A stretch of DNA of 64,000 nucleotides from Alphaproteobacteria bacterium (GCA_028284045.1 JANQSN010000043.1:21229-85228), one strand, 5' to 3'; shown: positions 46,025 to 55,493, counted from the stretch's first letter. A program made the numbers and translations. Notes: generated by a model from the letters alone, not told the origin.

Positions 46025-47479
46025 ATGAGCCAGCCTCCGACCATCTTCGAGACCCGGGGTGAGGCCGGGACTACCGGCGGGGCCGATCAGCGGCCGCGGC
46101 CGGCCCGCTTCCAGCACAGCCTGTCTGCGCGCCTACTGCTCTTGACCATCTTCTTCGTGATGGTCGCCGAGATCTTGATCTATACACCATCGATCGCGCG
46201 GTATCGCCTGAATTGGCTGGAGGACAAGCTGGGCGAGGGGCATCTCGCCGCGCTGGCCGTCGTCGCCGCTTCGGAAGGCATGGTGACGGAGGAGCTGGAG
46301 GACGAGCTGCTCGACGACCTCGCCGCCTATGTCGTCGACGTGCGGACATCCTCCTACGCCGGGGAGCAGCGGACCTATCTGCTGGGCCGCGTGATGCCGC
46401 CGGAGCCCGACCACATCGTCTTCCTCGATCAGGGCGGCGTTTTCGACCTGATCCTGGATGCCTTCGATACCCTGATGAACGGGGCGGAGCGGGTGATCCG
46501 CGTCGACGGGACCTCGCCCCGCGACCCCGCGACCCGGGTCATGATGATCATCGACGAAGGGCCGCTGTGCGAGGAGATGCTGGCCTTCTCGCTGCGCATC
46601 CTGGCGCTGTCGATCATCATCTCGCTGATCACCGCCAGCCTGGTCTACATGGCGCTGCACTGGATGATGGTGCGCCCGGTCCTGCGCATCACCGGGCGGA
46701 TGATGGCGTTCCGCGAGAACCCGGCCGACAGCCAGCCCCTGGCGACGACCCGCCGGCGCGACGAGGTCGGCGTGGCGGAGCGGGAGCTGGTGTTCATGCA
46801 AGACACCATCCGCGCCACGCTGGGCCAGCGCGAGCGGCTCGCCACGCTGGGCACGGCGATGACCAAGATCAACCACGACCTGCGCAATATCCTGACCAGC
46901 GCCTCGCTCTTGTCGGAGCGGCTGGCCGCCAGCGAGGACCCCCAGGTCCGGCGTGTCGTGCCGATGGTGCTGGATGCCATCGACCGGGCCGCGGCGCTGT
47001 GCAGCCGCACCCTGGACTACAGCCGCGAAGGGGCCGCACCGCTGTCGCGCAGCCCGGTCAACCTGCGCGCGCTGGTGGAGCTTGGCGTGCGGGACGTGGC
47101 GCCGGTGATGGCGGAGGGGGCGGTCTGGGACAATGCCGTTCCCGACGGCCTGGAGGTCTCCGCCGATGCCAAGGAGCTGCGCCGCGTGTTCAGCAATCTC
47201 GGCCGCAACGCCTTCGAGGCCGGTGCCCGGCGGGTCACCATCGGCGCCCGGGCGGCCGGCGATGGCCGAATCGAGATCGAGATGCGCGACGACGGCCCCG
47301 GTCTGCCGGAGCGGGCCAGCCGCCATCTGTTCCAGCCCTTCGCCGGTTCGGTGCGCAGCGGCGGCACGGGGTTGGGCCTGGCGATCGCCCGCGAGGTCGT
47401 CGTCCGCCACGGCGGGTCCATCGCGCTCTTGGAAACGGGCCCGACCGGGACCGCGTTCCGGGTCGATCTGCCGGCGTGA
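46025..47479 (+). CDS. Membrane sensor histidine kinase (orphan)
   Basis: 484 residues. Two membrane helices (about 33-55 and 197-220) enclose an extracytoplasmic domain of about 140 residues, followed by HAMP (about 221-275). The phospho-acceptor His is in MTKINHDLRNILTSA, and the ATPase domain has N-box NLGRNAFEA, G1 DDGPGLP and G2 GGTGLGLAIA. No response regulator gene is adjacent. The N-terminal 30 residues are polar and cytosolic. The stimulus is unknown. Confidence 0.93.
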   Translation: MSQPPTIFETRGEAGTTGGADQRPRPARFQHSLSARLLLLTIFFVMVAEILIYTPSIARYRLNWLEDKLGEGHLAALAVVAASEGMVTEELEDELLDDLAAYVVDVRTSSYAGEQRTYLLGRVMPPEPDHIVFLDQGGVFDLILDAFDTLMNGAERVIRVDGTSPRDPATRVMMIIDEGPLCEEMLAFSLRILALSIIISLITASLVYMALHWMMVRPVLRITGRMMAFRENPADSQPLATTRRRDEVGVAERELVFMQDTIRATLGQRERLATLGTAMTKINHDLRNILTSASLLSERLAASEDPQVRRVVPMVLDAIDRAAALCSRTLDYSREGAAPLSRSPVNLRALVELGVRDVAPVMAEGAVWDNAVPDGLEVSADAKELRRVFSNLGRNAFEAGARRVTIGARAAGDGRIEIEMRDDGPGLPERASRHLFQPFAGSVRSGGTGLGLAIAREVVVRHGGSIALLETGPTGTAFRVDLPA

Positions 47480-47533
47480 GGGTCGCCGACCGCCCGCTTT
47501 CCCATCCACCCCGCCCGGACAAGCGATCCTGTC

Positions 47534-48265
47534 ATGCCTATGCTCGACGTCCTCAGGCGGCGTCGCCGCTCCACCGCGGCGCCGGAGCGACCGTTCTTCC
47601 ACCGGCTGGTCGGGCTGCTGACCGAGCAAGGGGTCGGCCTGGTGCTGGACATCGGGGCCAACGAAGGACAGTTCGCCACCGCGCTGTTCGCCGCCGGCTT
47701 CGCCGGTCGGGTGGTGAGTGTCGAGCCGCATCCGGAGACTCACGGCCGACTGGTTGCGCGGGCCCGCCGGAGGGCCGGCTGGACGGTGCAGCCTCCCATC
47801 GCGCTGGGCGAGGAGGAGGGGACGGCCGAGCTGTTCAGCTTCGACCGGTCGGACATGAACAGCCTGCTGGCGCCGGCTGAGGCCATGGATGCCGCCTTTC
47901 AGCGCCTGGGGGCGCCCGCGCCGGTGTCGGTGCCGGTGCGCCGGCTCGATCGGCTGTGGCCGGACCTGGTGGGCGACGGCGATCGGGTGATGCTGAAGCT
48001 GGACACCCAGGGCTCGGAGGCGGCGGTGCTGGCCGGCGCGGGGGACCGCCTGGCCGACGTCGCCGTCGTGCAGTGCGAGGCGGCCGTGACGCCGCTCTAC
48101 CAGGGTCAGCCGCGACTGGCCGAGACGATCGCCGCGATGGCGGGGCTGGGCTTCGAGCCGGCATTGCTGTCGGCCGGCCATTGGTCCCGGCGTCTCGGCC
48201 GGCAACTCGATCTCGACGTCGTCTTCGTTCCCCGGGACCCGGACCCCAAGGGCATGAAGGCGTGA
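47534..48265 (+). CDS. FkbM-family methyltransferase
   Basis: 243 residues. SAM motif VLDIGANEGQFATALFAAGF near 37-56, VVSVEPHPETHGRL after it, and the FkbM-typical LKLDTQGSEAAVLAGAG in the middle. Members O-methylate sugars or polyketides, often in surface polysaccharide pathways, but no glycan genes surround it. It begins 54 bases after the kinase stop on the same strand. Confidence 0.88.
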   Translation: MPMLDVLRRRRRSTAAPERPFFHRLVGLLTEQGVGLVLDIGANEGQFATALFAAGFAGRVVSVEPHPETHGRLVARARRRAGWTVQPPIALGEEEGTAELFSFDRSDMNSLLAPAEAMDAAFQRLGAPAPVSVPVRRLDRLWPDLVGDGDRVMLKLDTQGSEAAVLAGAGDRLADVAVVQCEAAVTPLYQGQPRLAETIAAMAGLGFEPALLSAGHWSRRLGRQLDLDVVFVPRDPDPKGMKA

Positions 48266-48360
48266 ACGGCTTCACAGCGGCGGCCGGCGATCCCGGTCAT
48301 GATCGCGATCAATGATCTTGGGCGCGGGGCGCGCGACCGACCGGGAATGCAGAGGGCTGA

Positions 48361-48534
48361 ATGTTCGGCGATCGACTGTATGTTTGCGTGGCGGCGGTGC
48401 TGGGGGCGGTGGCGCTGACCCTGGCCGCGTGTCTGGTGGTTGCGGCGAGCCTGTCCGACCGGCACACGGCCGAGGCGCCGGAGGCGTTCCCCGCCGGCGC
48501 TGTGCCGGCATCGGCCACCATCGGCAGCGATTGA
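48361..48534 (+). CDS. Possible small membrane peptide
   Basis: 57 residues starting MFGDRLYVCVAAVLGAVALT. A hydrophobic stretch covers residues 8-31, then a short polar Ala/Pro-rich tail ends in TIGSD. It has an ATG and clean stop, lies between two plus-strand genes, and has no competing frame. Hydrophobicity is plausible for a real small membrane protein, but composition alone could give this. No homolog is recognised. Confidence 0.35.
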   Translation: MFGDRLYVCVAAVLGAVALTLAACLVVAASLSDRHTAEAPEAFPAGAVPASATIGSD

Positions 48535-48601
48535 CGGCGGATGGACCGGCAGGCCAGGTAGGGTACAGGCGATCCGGCAACGACGAGAGGAGGACAGCGC
48601 G

Positions 48602-49021
48602 ATGGCTGGTGAGCGCGAAGGCGCCTTCTGCGTCGTGGCGCCGATCTTCCCGGTCACCGATGTCCTTGTATCGACGCGGTTCTACGCCGACCGGTTGATG
48701 TTCGACGTGGCCTTCGAATGGGCCGATGGCGCGGGTGCGCCCGTCCGCTACGTCATCCTGCGCCGGGGCGACGCGGAGCTGCATTTGAGCGCCAGCGACC
48801 GGCCGCACAAGGCGGCCGCCTACATCTTCGTGGACGGTATCCAGGCCTATCACCAGGCTGTTGTCGCCGCCGGGGCGCCGATTGCCGTCGATCTTCAAGA
48901 TCAGCCCTGGGACATGCGCGAGTTCGAGGTGCACGACCCCGACCGCAACGTGCTGATCTTCGGCGAGCACATCGACCGTCTCGACGGCGACCGTCTCGAC
49001 GGCGACCGGCTCAACGACTGA
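48602..49021 (+). CDS. VOC/glyoxalase-like protein
   Basis: 139 residues with the beta-alpha-beta-beta-beta pattern of the vicinal-oxygen-chelate fold: APIFPVTDVLVSTRFYADRL at the start and MREFEVHDPDRNVLIFGE at the end of the second repeat. Family members include glyoxalases, dioxygenases and bleomycin-resistance binders. The exact role is not readable. AGGAGG precedes the ATG by seven bases. The C-terminus ends in LDGDR repeats from a duplicated 15-base unit at 48977-49006. Confidence 0.85.
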   Translation: MAGEREGAFCVVAPIFPVTDVLVSTRFYADRLMFDVAFEWADGAGAPVRYVILRRGDAELHLSASDRPHKAAAYIFVDGIQAYHQAVVAAGAPIAVDLQDQPWDMREFEVHDPDRNVLIFGEHIDRLDGDRLDGDRLND

Positions 49022-49047
49022 CGGCGCGGCCGGCTGCCGCGACGACG

Positions 49048-51483
49048 TCAGGCCGGCAGCGCCGTCGCCGGGTCCGCCAGCGCCACCCGCAGGGTCTGAC
49101 CGGCCGGCAGGTCGTGGCGATGCCCGCGCACCGCGATCGGCGCCGGCTGCGGCCAGGTCTCCGCCGCTCGAACGGTCAGCGCGTCGCCGCGCACCTCCAC
49201 ATCCAGCCAATGGTTGTGATAGCGCACGCGGGTGCGGATCGCGCTCAACGTCTCCGGCACCAGCGGGTCGAAATGCACGACGCCGTCCTGGATGTCGAAG
49301 CCGGTCAGGCAGCGCTGCACCAGGTCGATGGTCCCGGCCATCAGGCCGAGATGGATGCCTTCCTTGGTGGTCCCGCCCTGGATATCGGTGATGTCGCTGT
49401 TCAGCGCGTGCAGGAAGTAGTCCCAAGCCTCCTTCGGCCGGGTCCGTGCCAGCACCCAGGCATGCACCAGGAAGCTCAGCGTCGACCCGTTCGTCGTGCG
49501 CCGGCGGTAGTAGTCGAGATTGTCGTTCCACACCTGCTCGCTCAGCGTATAGCCAAGCTGCTCGAACAGCTTCGCCAGCCGCGGCCGCGAGAATAGGTAG
49601 AACAGCATCAGCACGTCGGCCTGCTTGGAGATCTGGTAGTTGTTGGCGCTGTCGCCTTCCGCTTCCAGGATCCGGTCGAGGCGCTGGATGTTGCCGTATT
49701 TATCGGCCATCGCCTTGAGGTCGAGGGTCTTCAGCTTCTCATAGCCCTCGAACTGGCTGATGATCGTGCCGTCGTGGAACGGCACCTTCAACTTTCGGCT
49801 CATCTCCTCCCAGCGCGCCAACTCCTCGTCGCCGAGGTCGAGCTTCAGTTTCAGCTCGTTGCGGTGGACGGTGTCGAGCCGGGCCATCACCTCCGTGGTG
49901 GTGTTCATCAGCCAGGCTACCATGACATTGGTGTAGGCGTTGTTGTTGAGGCCGTGATTGTCCTCGCCGGCGTCGGGATAGGCTTCGTGGAACTCGTCCG
50001 GTCCCATCACGCCGTGGATCTCGTAGCGGTCCTCCTCGGCGTTGAAATGGGCGAGCGAGGCAAAGAAACGGGCGACCTCGAAGATCACCTCCGCGCCGCG
50101 ATGCTCCAGGAAGCCACGGTCGCCGGTCATCTCGTACTGCTTCCAGCAGTTGTAGGCGATGGCCAGGCTGACATGGCGCTGGATGAAGGTGTTGTCGGGG
50201 ATCCAGCGGCCGGAGCGCGGGTTGAGGTGCATCACCTGGCTTTCCTCGCGGCCGTCGCTGCCGCTCTGCCAGGGGAACATGGCGCCGCGGACGCCGCTGG
50301 CGCGCGCCGCGCGGCGGGCATGGGCCAGGCGGTTGTGCCGGTAGCGCAACGTGCCGCGGGCGATCTGCGGCATGCGGTGCATCAGATAGGGCAGGATGAA
50401 CAGCTCGTCCCAGAAGACGTGGCCGCGATAGGCCTCGCCGTGCCAGCCGCGCGCCGGCACGCCGACATCCATGTTGCCGGTGTGGTCGGATAGCGTCTGC
50501 AGGAGATGCAGCATGTGCAGGCGCAAGATCATCTGCACCCGCTCGTCGCCTTCCACCTCCAGGTCGCAACGCTGCCACAGCCGCGCCCAGGCGCCTTCAT
50601 GCTCGGTCATCAGGCGGGCGAGATCCGGGGCGTCGGCCACCGCCTCGCGCGCCGCCGTCTCCGGCTCGGAGATGGCGATGTCGCGGGCGGTGAAGAACGA
50701 CGCCAGCTTCTCCACGCGCACCGGCGTCCCCGGCGTCACGTCGAAGCCGAGAATCTGGGCGATGTAGTCGTCGTCCGTCTCCACCCGGCTGTCGGCATCG
50801 ACCCGGGTGGTGCCGGCGAACACGCGGGTGCGCGCCGCCGTGCCGATGCGCAGGCGCGCCTGGTTGGTCTCCGCCGTCAGCGTGATCAGCGTCTCGCCGT
50901 CCTCGGTCTCCACCTCGCCGCGCGACAGGGTGGCGAGGTGGCGGCTGGCCAGCTCGCGGTAGCGCTTGACGCCCCAATTGGTCACCCGGCCGTCGAGATC
51001 GGCGCGGACTTCCACGCGGCCCTGCCAGCCGCGCGGCTCCACCGTCAGGCTGACGCCGATATGGTGCGGGTCGGCCATGTCGACGAATTTCTCGACGCCG
51101 AGCGCCGTCTCCCGGCCGCCCCCGTCGCGGATATCCACCTCGATCGTTACCACGCCGCGGCGGAAGTCCAGCGCCTGGCGGAATCGCAGGATCTCCACGT
51201 CGTCCAGCGACAGCCATGGCCCGTCGGCGAAGCGCACCGACAGGCCCGCCGGATTCGGCATGTTGACCAGGTCTTCGTTGACGATCGGCCGCCCGGCGAT
51301 CTCGGTGATCAGGCGGTTGTAGCCGCCGGCGAGATAGGTGCCGGGGTAGTTGACGTCGTCGGGTCCGGCCCACGGAAAGGCGCCGCGGCTGCACAGATAG
51401 CCGTTGCCGAGGGCGAGCAGCGCCTCGCGGAGGCCCTGTTCCTCGGGCTCGTAGGAGTCGTAGACGAGGCTCCAGGCCGACAT
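49048..51483 (-). CDS. GH65 disaccharide phosphorylase
   Basis: 811 residues, cytosolic. The N-terminal beta-sandwich (about 1-270) is followed by an (alpha/alpha)6 barrel with the catalytic acid Glu497 in HGVMGPDEFHE, the substrate block HVFWDELFILPYL and MFPWQSGSDGREE. Family GH65 phosphorylates maltose, trehalose, kojibiose or nigerose to beta-glucose-1-phosphate plus glucose. With a beta-phosphoglucomutase-like and a trehalose-phosphatase gene directly upstream, trehalose or a related disaccharide is the likely substrate. It starts 71 bases after the otsB stop. Confidence 0.93.
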   Translation of the reverse strand: MSAWSLVYDSYEPEEQGLREALLALGNGYLCSRGAFPWAGPDDVNYPGTYLAGGYNRLITEIAGRPIVNEDLVNMPNPAGLSVRFADGPWLSLDDVEILRFRQALDFRRGVVTIEVDIRDGGGRETALGVEKFVDMADPHHIGVSLTVEPRGWQGRVEVRADLDGRVTNWGVKRYRELASRHLATLSRGEVETEDGETLITLTAETNQARLRIGTAARTRVFAGTTRVDADSRVETDDDYIAQILGFDVTPGTPVRVEKLASFFTARDIAISEPETAAREAVADAPDLARLMTEHEGAWARLWQRCDLEVEGDERVQMILRLHMLHLLQTLSDHTGNMDVGVPARGWHGEAYRGHVFWDELFILPYLMHRMPQIARGTLRYRHNRLAHARRAARASGVRGAMFPWQSGSDGREESQVMHLNPRSGRWIPDNTFIQRHVSLAIAYNCWKQYEMTGDRGFLEHRGAEVIFEVARFFASLAHFNAEEDRYEIHGVMGPDEFHEAYPDAGEDNHGLNNNAYTNVMVAWLMNTTTEVMARLDTVHRNELKLKLDLGDEELARWEEMSRKLKVPFHDGTIISQFEGYEKLKTLDLKAMADKYGNIQRLDRILEAEGDSANNYQISKQADVLMLFYLFSRPRLAKLFEQLGYTLSEQVWNDNLDYYRRRTTNGSTLSFLVHAWVLARTRPKEAWDYFLHALNSDITDIQGGTTKEGIHLGLMAGTIDLVQRCLTGFDIQDGVVHFDPLVPETLSAIRTRVRYHNHWLDVEVRGDALTVRAAETWPQPAPIAVRGHRHDLPAGQTLRVALADPATALPA

Positions 51484-51554
51484 CGGGTCCCTCCACGATA
51501 CGCGATGGGCAGGGCGCGGATGACCCGCGCCCCGGTCTTATGGGGTGCCCGGCG

Positions 51555-52394
51555 TCAGGGGGTCATCCGCCGGAGCAGTTCGATCACCTCGTCGACCGTG
51601 TCGACGCGGAAGTCAGCATAGGTCCGGCGCGCCGGGTCGGCCGCCGGATCGGCGCAGATCACCGAGACGCCGCGCCCCTGCAGGGCGCGGAAGGCATCCT
51701 CATCGGTGACGTCGTCACCGAAGAACATCGCGACGTAGTTGTCGCCGTCGAACCCCAGCGCCTTGCAGAGGTAGAGGACGCACTTGCCCTTGTCCCAGTC
51801 GATCTTCGGCTGCAGCTCGAAGACCTTCTTGCCGGTCTTTTCCTTCAGTTCCGGCGCGGCGGCTTCGACCTGGTCGAGGCCCTCGCGGAACCGCGGATAG
51901 TCGGCGTCGCTGACGAGGCGGTAATGCGCCGCGATGGAGAACTTCTTGCGCTCGACCAGGGCCCCCTCGATGGGGTCCAGCACCTGGTGCAGATGCGCCT
52001 CCACCCGGTCCAGCACGGGCGTGAAGTCGCCGCCGACCTCGTTGTCGATCTCGCCGCGGCCGGGCGCGCGGATGTCGAAGCCGTGGCTGCCAGCGTAGAT
52101 CAGTCCCTCGATGCCGACCAGCCCTTCCACGTCGGGCCGGTCGCGACCGCTGACCACGGCGACGGGCCGGGCGGCGGCCAGGGTGCTGACGATCTGACGC
52201 GATCCCTCGGCCATCACGGCCCATTCCGGCCGCTCAACGATCGGGGTCAGCGTGCCGTCATAGTCCAGGAACAGCGCCGGGGTGCGGTCGCCGAGCGCCG
52301 CGGCGTAGGCCTCGAAGCCGGACAGCGCGTGCGGAATCTCACCGACCAGGCGGTTCACCGGTGCGGCACCGGAGGATTGGGAATCGTCAGCCAA
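51555..52394 (-). CDS. otsB: Trehalose-6-phosphate phosphatase
   Basis: 279 residues from a TTG at 52394 that overlaps the pgmB stop by eight bases and has GGAG nine bases upstream. The only longer option in frame is a GTG at 52433 inside pgmB. HAD motifs are LFLDYDGTLTPI (nucleophile Asp pair), VVSGRDRPDVEGL, the Lys region KIDWDKGKCV and FFGDDVTDEDAF. It dephosphorylates trehalose-6-phosphate. No otsA is in the window, so the substrate source lies elsewhere. Confidence 0.92.
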   Translation of the reverse strand: MADDSQSSGAAPVNRLVGEIPHALSGFEAYAAALGDRTPALFLDYDGTLTPIVERPEWAVMAEGSRQIVSTLAAARPVAVVSGRDRPDVEGLVGIEGLIYAGSHGFDIRAPGRGEIDNEVGGDFTPVLDRVEAHLHQVLDPIEGALVERKKFSIAAHYRLVSDADYPRFREGLDQVEAAAPELKEKTGKKVFELQPKIDWDKGKCVLYLCKALGFDGDNYVAMFFGDDVTDEDAFRALQGRGVSVICADPAADPARRTYADFRVDTVDEVIELLRRMTP

Positions 52395-53142
52395 GGTCGA
52401 ATTCTCCCAAGTCGCCGACCACCACGTCGGCACCGCCGTCGATCAGCGCCTGTCGGCCAACGCCGCGGTCGACGCCGACCACCAGCTTGAAGTTGCCGGC
52501 CCGGCAGGCCTCCACGCCGACGATGGCATCCTCGAACGCGGCCGTGTTCTGCGGCGTCACGCCGATCAGCTCGCAGCCGCGCACGAACGTGTCGGGATTG
52601 GGCTTGCCCGGCAGGCCGTTGGCTTCGGCATAGTTGCCGTCGACCATCGTGTCGAACAGGTGGAGCAAGCCTGCGGCCTCCAGCACCAATTGGCAGTTCT
52701 TCGACGAGGAGACAACCGCCGTCTTCAGGCCCAGCCCGCGCAGATGCTCGATCAGCCGGACCGATCCGTCGAACACGGTCGGTCCGTCGGTGTGGATCAC
52801 CTCGGTGAACAAAAGGTTCTTGCGGTTGCCGAGGCCGCACACCGTGGGTGCATCAGGCGGATCGTCGGAGCCGCCGCGGTCGAGATGGATGCCGCGACTC
52901 TCCAGAAACGACTGGACGCCGTCATAGCGCGGTTTGCCGTCGACGTAGGCGATGTAGTCGCGGTCGAGATCGAACGGCACGAAAGGCTCGCCCGTGCGCG
53001 CCGCCTCCGACTGCAAATACCCGTCGAACAGCGCCTTCCAGGCGGTCGCGTGGACGCTGGCCGTGTCGGTGATTACCCCGTCCAGGTCGAGCACGATGGC
53101 ATCGAGGCCCATCTGGTCGAGCCGGGGAAGTGCGTCTGGCAT
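52387..53142 (-). CDS. pgmB: Beta-phosphoglucomutase-like HAD enzyme
   Basis: 251 residues from the ATG at 53142; a longer start at 53220 gives a Cys/Pro-rich lead that looks non-native. HAD subfamily IA: nucleophile Asp19 and Asp21 in IVLDLDGVITDT, VVSSSKN as motif II, Lys in GLPGKPNPDTF and FEDAIVGVEACRAG. The family converts beta-glucose-1-phosphate to glucose-6-phosphate, the product of an inverting GH65 phosphorylase, and the third gene of this operon encodes just such an enzyme. Confidence 0.88.
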   Translation of the reverse strand: MPDALPRLDQMGLDAIVLDLDGVITDTASVHATAWKALFDGYLQSEAARTGEPFVPFDLDRDYIAYVDGKPRYDGVQSFLESRGIHLDRGGSDDPPDAPTVCGLGNRKNLLFTEVIHTDGPTVFDGSVRLIEHLRGLGLKTAVVSSSKNCQLVLEAAGLLHLFDTMVDGNYAEANGLPGKPNPDTFVRGCELIGVTPQNTAAFEDAIVGVEACRAGNFKLVVGVDRGVGRQALIDGGADVVVGDLGEFDLG

Positions 53143-53647
53143 GAGGCCTGGACCGTTCTTGAGGCGGAATGAGGGTGCGGGGCAGCGGAAGAGGGGTAGG
53201 ACACCGCAAGCCCCGATCATCAGCCGGCCGGGCGGATCGCGCGACCGAAGCGCCGGCGAAAGCCCCCGTGGCCGCGATGACCGGACGGCGGAACCCAGGG
53301 CGGATCAGGCAGCCTGGCTGGACCACCTGCTTCATCCCCGAAACTAAAAAAGCTTAGGCCACGACGCAATCCAGGCATTGATCTGAATCACTCGCCGAAG
53401 CCGTGGCATCGCCGCCATCAACCTTTGGTAGTCAACCCTGGGTAGTTGACGGGGCGCTCAGGATACATTGGCGACGGATTTGGTTTCGCCACTTCTCGAC
53501 ATTGCCGACCGGCTCGCGTACGGTCCGCGCGTCCGACGAGGCCCCCGGAGCGCGCGGGATCGTCGATCGACGGCGCGACCGGCGCCCCATCCGTAGCTCT
53601 GCCCGATCAAGGCCACCTGAACGCCCCCCGACCCTGGAGGACCCTTG
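53143..53647. other. 505-base intergenic region between divergent operons
   Basis: No gene is recognised. Near the middle GTCAAC (53432-53437) and GTTGAC (53446-53451) form the arms of a short inverted repeat (TAGTCAACCC-T-GGGTAGTTGAC), a possible regulator site. CTGGAGGACCCTTG at the right end is the ribosome-binding region of the next gene. Promoters for both directions should lie here, but I could not assign hexamers with confidence. Confidence 0.4.
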
Positions 53648-54550
53648 ATGATGTCTCGCCGCATCCCGGCCGCCTTGCTGGCAGCCACCGCCGGAGCCAC
53701 CGGTCTCGGCCTCGCATCCGCCGGACCCGCGGCGGCACAGGAGAGTTTCGCCACGCTCCTGGAAGCCTATGAGGCGGTGGCGGCCGGCGCACCGCCGGGC
53801 GCGCTGGCGGTCGGCGAGGTCAACGCGCTGGGCGACGAGGGGCTGGAGCTGATCGACGTCACCGTGACCCCGCCCGATTTCGGCACCGTGACCATCGAAT
53901 CGCTGCGCATCGATCAGGTCGACCTCGGCGCGATCAACGAGGAGCGGCCGCCGCTCTACCTGACGGCCACGGTGGAGGGACTCGTCCTCCCCGTCGAGGC
54001 CCTGCCGCAGCCCGAGCTGGCGGAGATGGGCATTGAGGAACTGGTCGCCAACATCGATGTCGACTTCGCGCTGGACGCCGAGTCGGGGGTCTTCGATCTC
54101 TCCACGGCGGTGGTCGAGCTGGTCGACCTGGGCACGCTGTCGATCGAGCTGTCGCTCGCCAACGTGGCACCGCAGGTGGTCGACGATCCGATGATCCTGA
54201 TCGGTGCGGCGATCGCCTCGGCGCGCATCTCCTATGACGACGCCGGGCTCATGGGACGCTCGTTGGCCGCCGCGGCGGCGGAGGAAGGCCGCTCGGAAGA
54301 GGAGTTGATCGAGGAGGCGCTGGCCCGGATCGAGGGCTTCAGGACGATGGCCGGTGAGGAGCGCGGTCCCGCCACCGACGCGGCGCTGGACTCGCTCGCC
54401 GCCCTTGTCGCCGACGCCCAAGCGCCCGAGGGGCCGCTGGTCGTCACCATCGAGCCTGAGATGCCGGTGCCGCTGGCCGCGCTGATCAGCGAGGAGGCGA
54501 TTAGCCAGGGCGCCGACATGCTGAACGCGACCGTCACCTACAATCCGTGA
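53648..54550 (+). CDS. Exported protein of unknown function
   Basis: 300 residues from the first of two ATGs (53648, 53651) after GGAGG. The N-terminal Sec signal peptide ends about residue 30 (AGPAAAQ). The mature protein is acidic, rich in Leu/Val/Glu/Asp alternations (beta-rich in the first two thirds, for example FGTVTIESLRIDQVDLGAIN), and has a helical segment SEEELIEEALARIEGFRTMA. I do not recognise a family. It probably heads the plus-strand run to 59388, since the next gene follows after 58 bases. Confidence 0.7.
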   Translation: MMSRRIPAALLAATAGATGLGLASAGPAAAQESFATLLEAYEAVAAGAPPGALAVGEVNALGDEGLELIDVTVTPPDFGTVTIESLRIDQVDLGAINEERPPLYLTATVEGLVLPVEALPQPELAEMGIEELVANIDVDFALDAESGVFDLSTAVVELVDLGTLSIELSLANVAPQVVDDPMILIGAAIASARISYDDAGLMGRSLAAAAAEEGRSEEELIEEALARIEGFRTMAGEERGPATDAALDSLAALVADAQAPEGPLVVTIEPEMPVPLAALISEEAISQGADMLNATVTYNP

Positions 54551-54608
54551 ACACGGCCTATTACCGTACCGCGAACCGGTTGGCGATCGCCGCTCGGAGG
54601 GCCTCCGC

Positions 54609-55493
54609 ATGGCTAGGTTGATCCCTCGCCGCAGCATGATCCAGGGGGGCGCCGGCGTGCTCGCGCTTGCCGGACTGGGCGGTATCGCCGGCCGCCCGGC
54701 AGCGGCGCAAGACCGATTCGACATCTCTCGGATCGCCCGGCCGCCGACCGATGGGCGCCAGGCGTTCATCGATCACATCACGGCCGCGCGCGGCGATGAT
54801 CCGACCCAGGCCGGGCGGCGCTGGGACCGCTGTCAGGCGCTGATCGCCAACCGCGACCTGTGGCGGGCGAAGGAGATCGAAGCCTTCCTGTTGACCCCGC
54901 GGGAGATCTTCGCGCTGGCGCAGAACAGCGCGCGGGCCTACGAGCACGCTTTCCTGGACATCGGCTGGGGCGTCACCATCTCCGGCCCGCATATCGTCGG
55001 GCGCATGACCTCCGTCCTGGACCTCCAGCGCGGCCAGTCGGTCCTGGAGATCGGCACCGGGTCGGGCTACCAGGCGGCCTTCCTCGCCTATCTGACCGAC
55101 CGGGTCTATTCCATCGAGATCATCGAGCCGCTGGCCGAGCGGACGGCGGAGACCTATCGCGCGCTGGCCGGCGACCGTTTTCCCGAATACGCCAACATCG
55201 CCACCAAGGCGGCCGACGGCTATTTCGGTTGGGAGGAGCACGGCCCCTTCGACAAGATCATCGTCACCGCGGCGATCGATCACATTCCGCCATCGCTGCT
55301 GCAGCAGCTCAGCGAAGGCGGCGTGATGGTGATTCCGGTCGGCCCGCCGGGTGCGCAGACCCTGTTGAAAGTGACCAAGCAGACGCTGGCCGACGGGTCG
55401 GTGACGATCACGCGCGAAGACGTCTATGCCGGCCGGCTGAAGGTCAGCTTCGTGCCGTTCACCAACACCGACGGCGGGACCTGGAGCGACTAG
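54609..55493 (+). CDS. Exported PCMT-like methyltransferase
   Basis: 294 residues. The N-terminus LIPRRSMIQGGAGVLALAGL ending at AAAQ looks like a twin-arginine-type signal peptide. The remainder matches protein-L-isoaspartate O-methyltransferase: SGPHIVGRMTSVL, SAM motif VLEIGTGSGYQAAFLA, IEIIEPLAERT and FDKIIVTAAIDHIPPSLL. PCMT enzymes normally repair isoaspartate in the cytosol. Export is odd because SAM is not known in the periplasm, so the real role may differ. Thirteen bases separate it from the next gene. Confidence 0.85.
   Translation: MARLIPRRSMIQGGAGVLALAGLGGIAGRPAAAQDRFDISRIARPPTDGRQAFIDHITAARGDDPTQAGRRWDRCQALIANRDLWRAKEIEAFLLTPREIFALAQNSARAYEHAFLDIGWGVTISGPHIVGRMTSVLDLQRGQSVLEIGTGSGYQAAFLAYLTDRVYSIEIIEPLAERTAETYRALAGDRFPEYANIATKAADGYFGWEEHGPFDKIIVTAAIDHIPPSLLQQLSEGGVMVIPVGPPGAQTLLKVTKQTLADGSVTITREDVYAGRLKVSFVPFTNTDGGTWSD

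Noticed and set aside
53645..53647. TTG as start of the exported protein at 53648
   Set aside because: ATGATG follows at once with GGAGG at good spacing, so the ATG at 53648 is the better choice.
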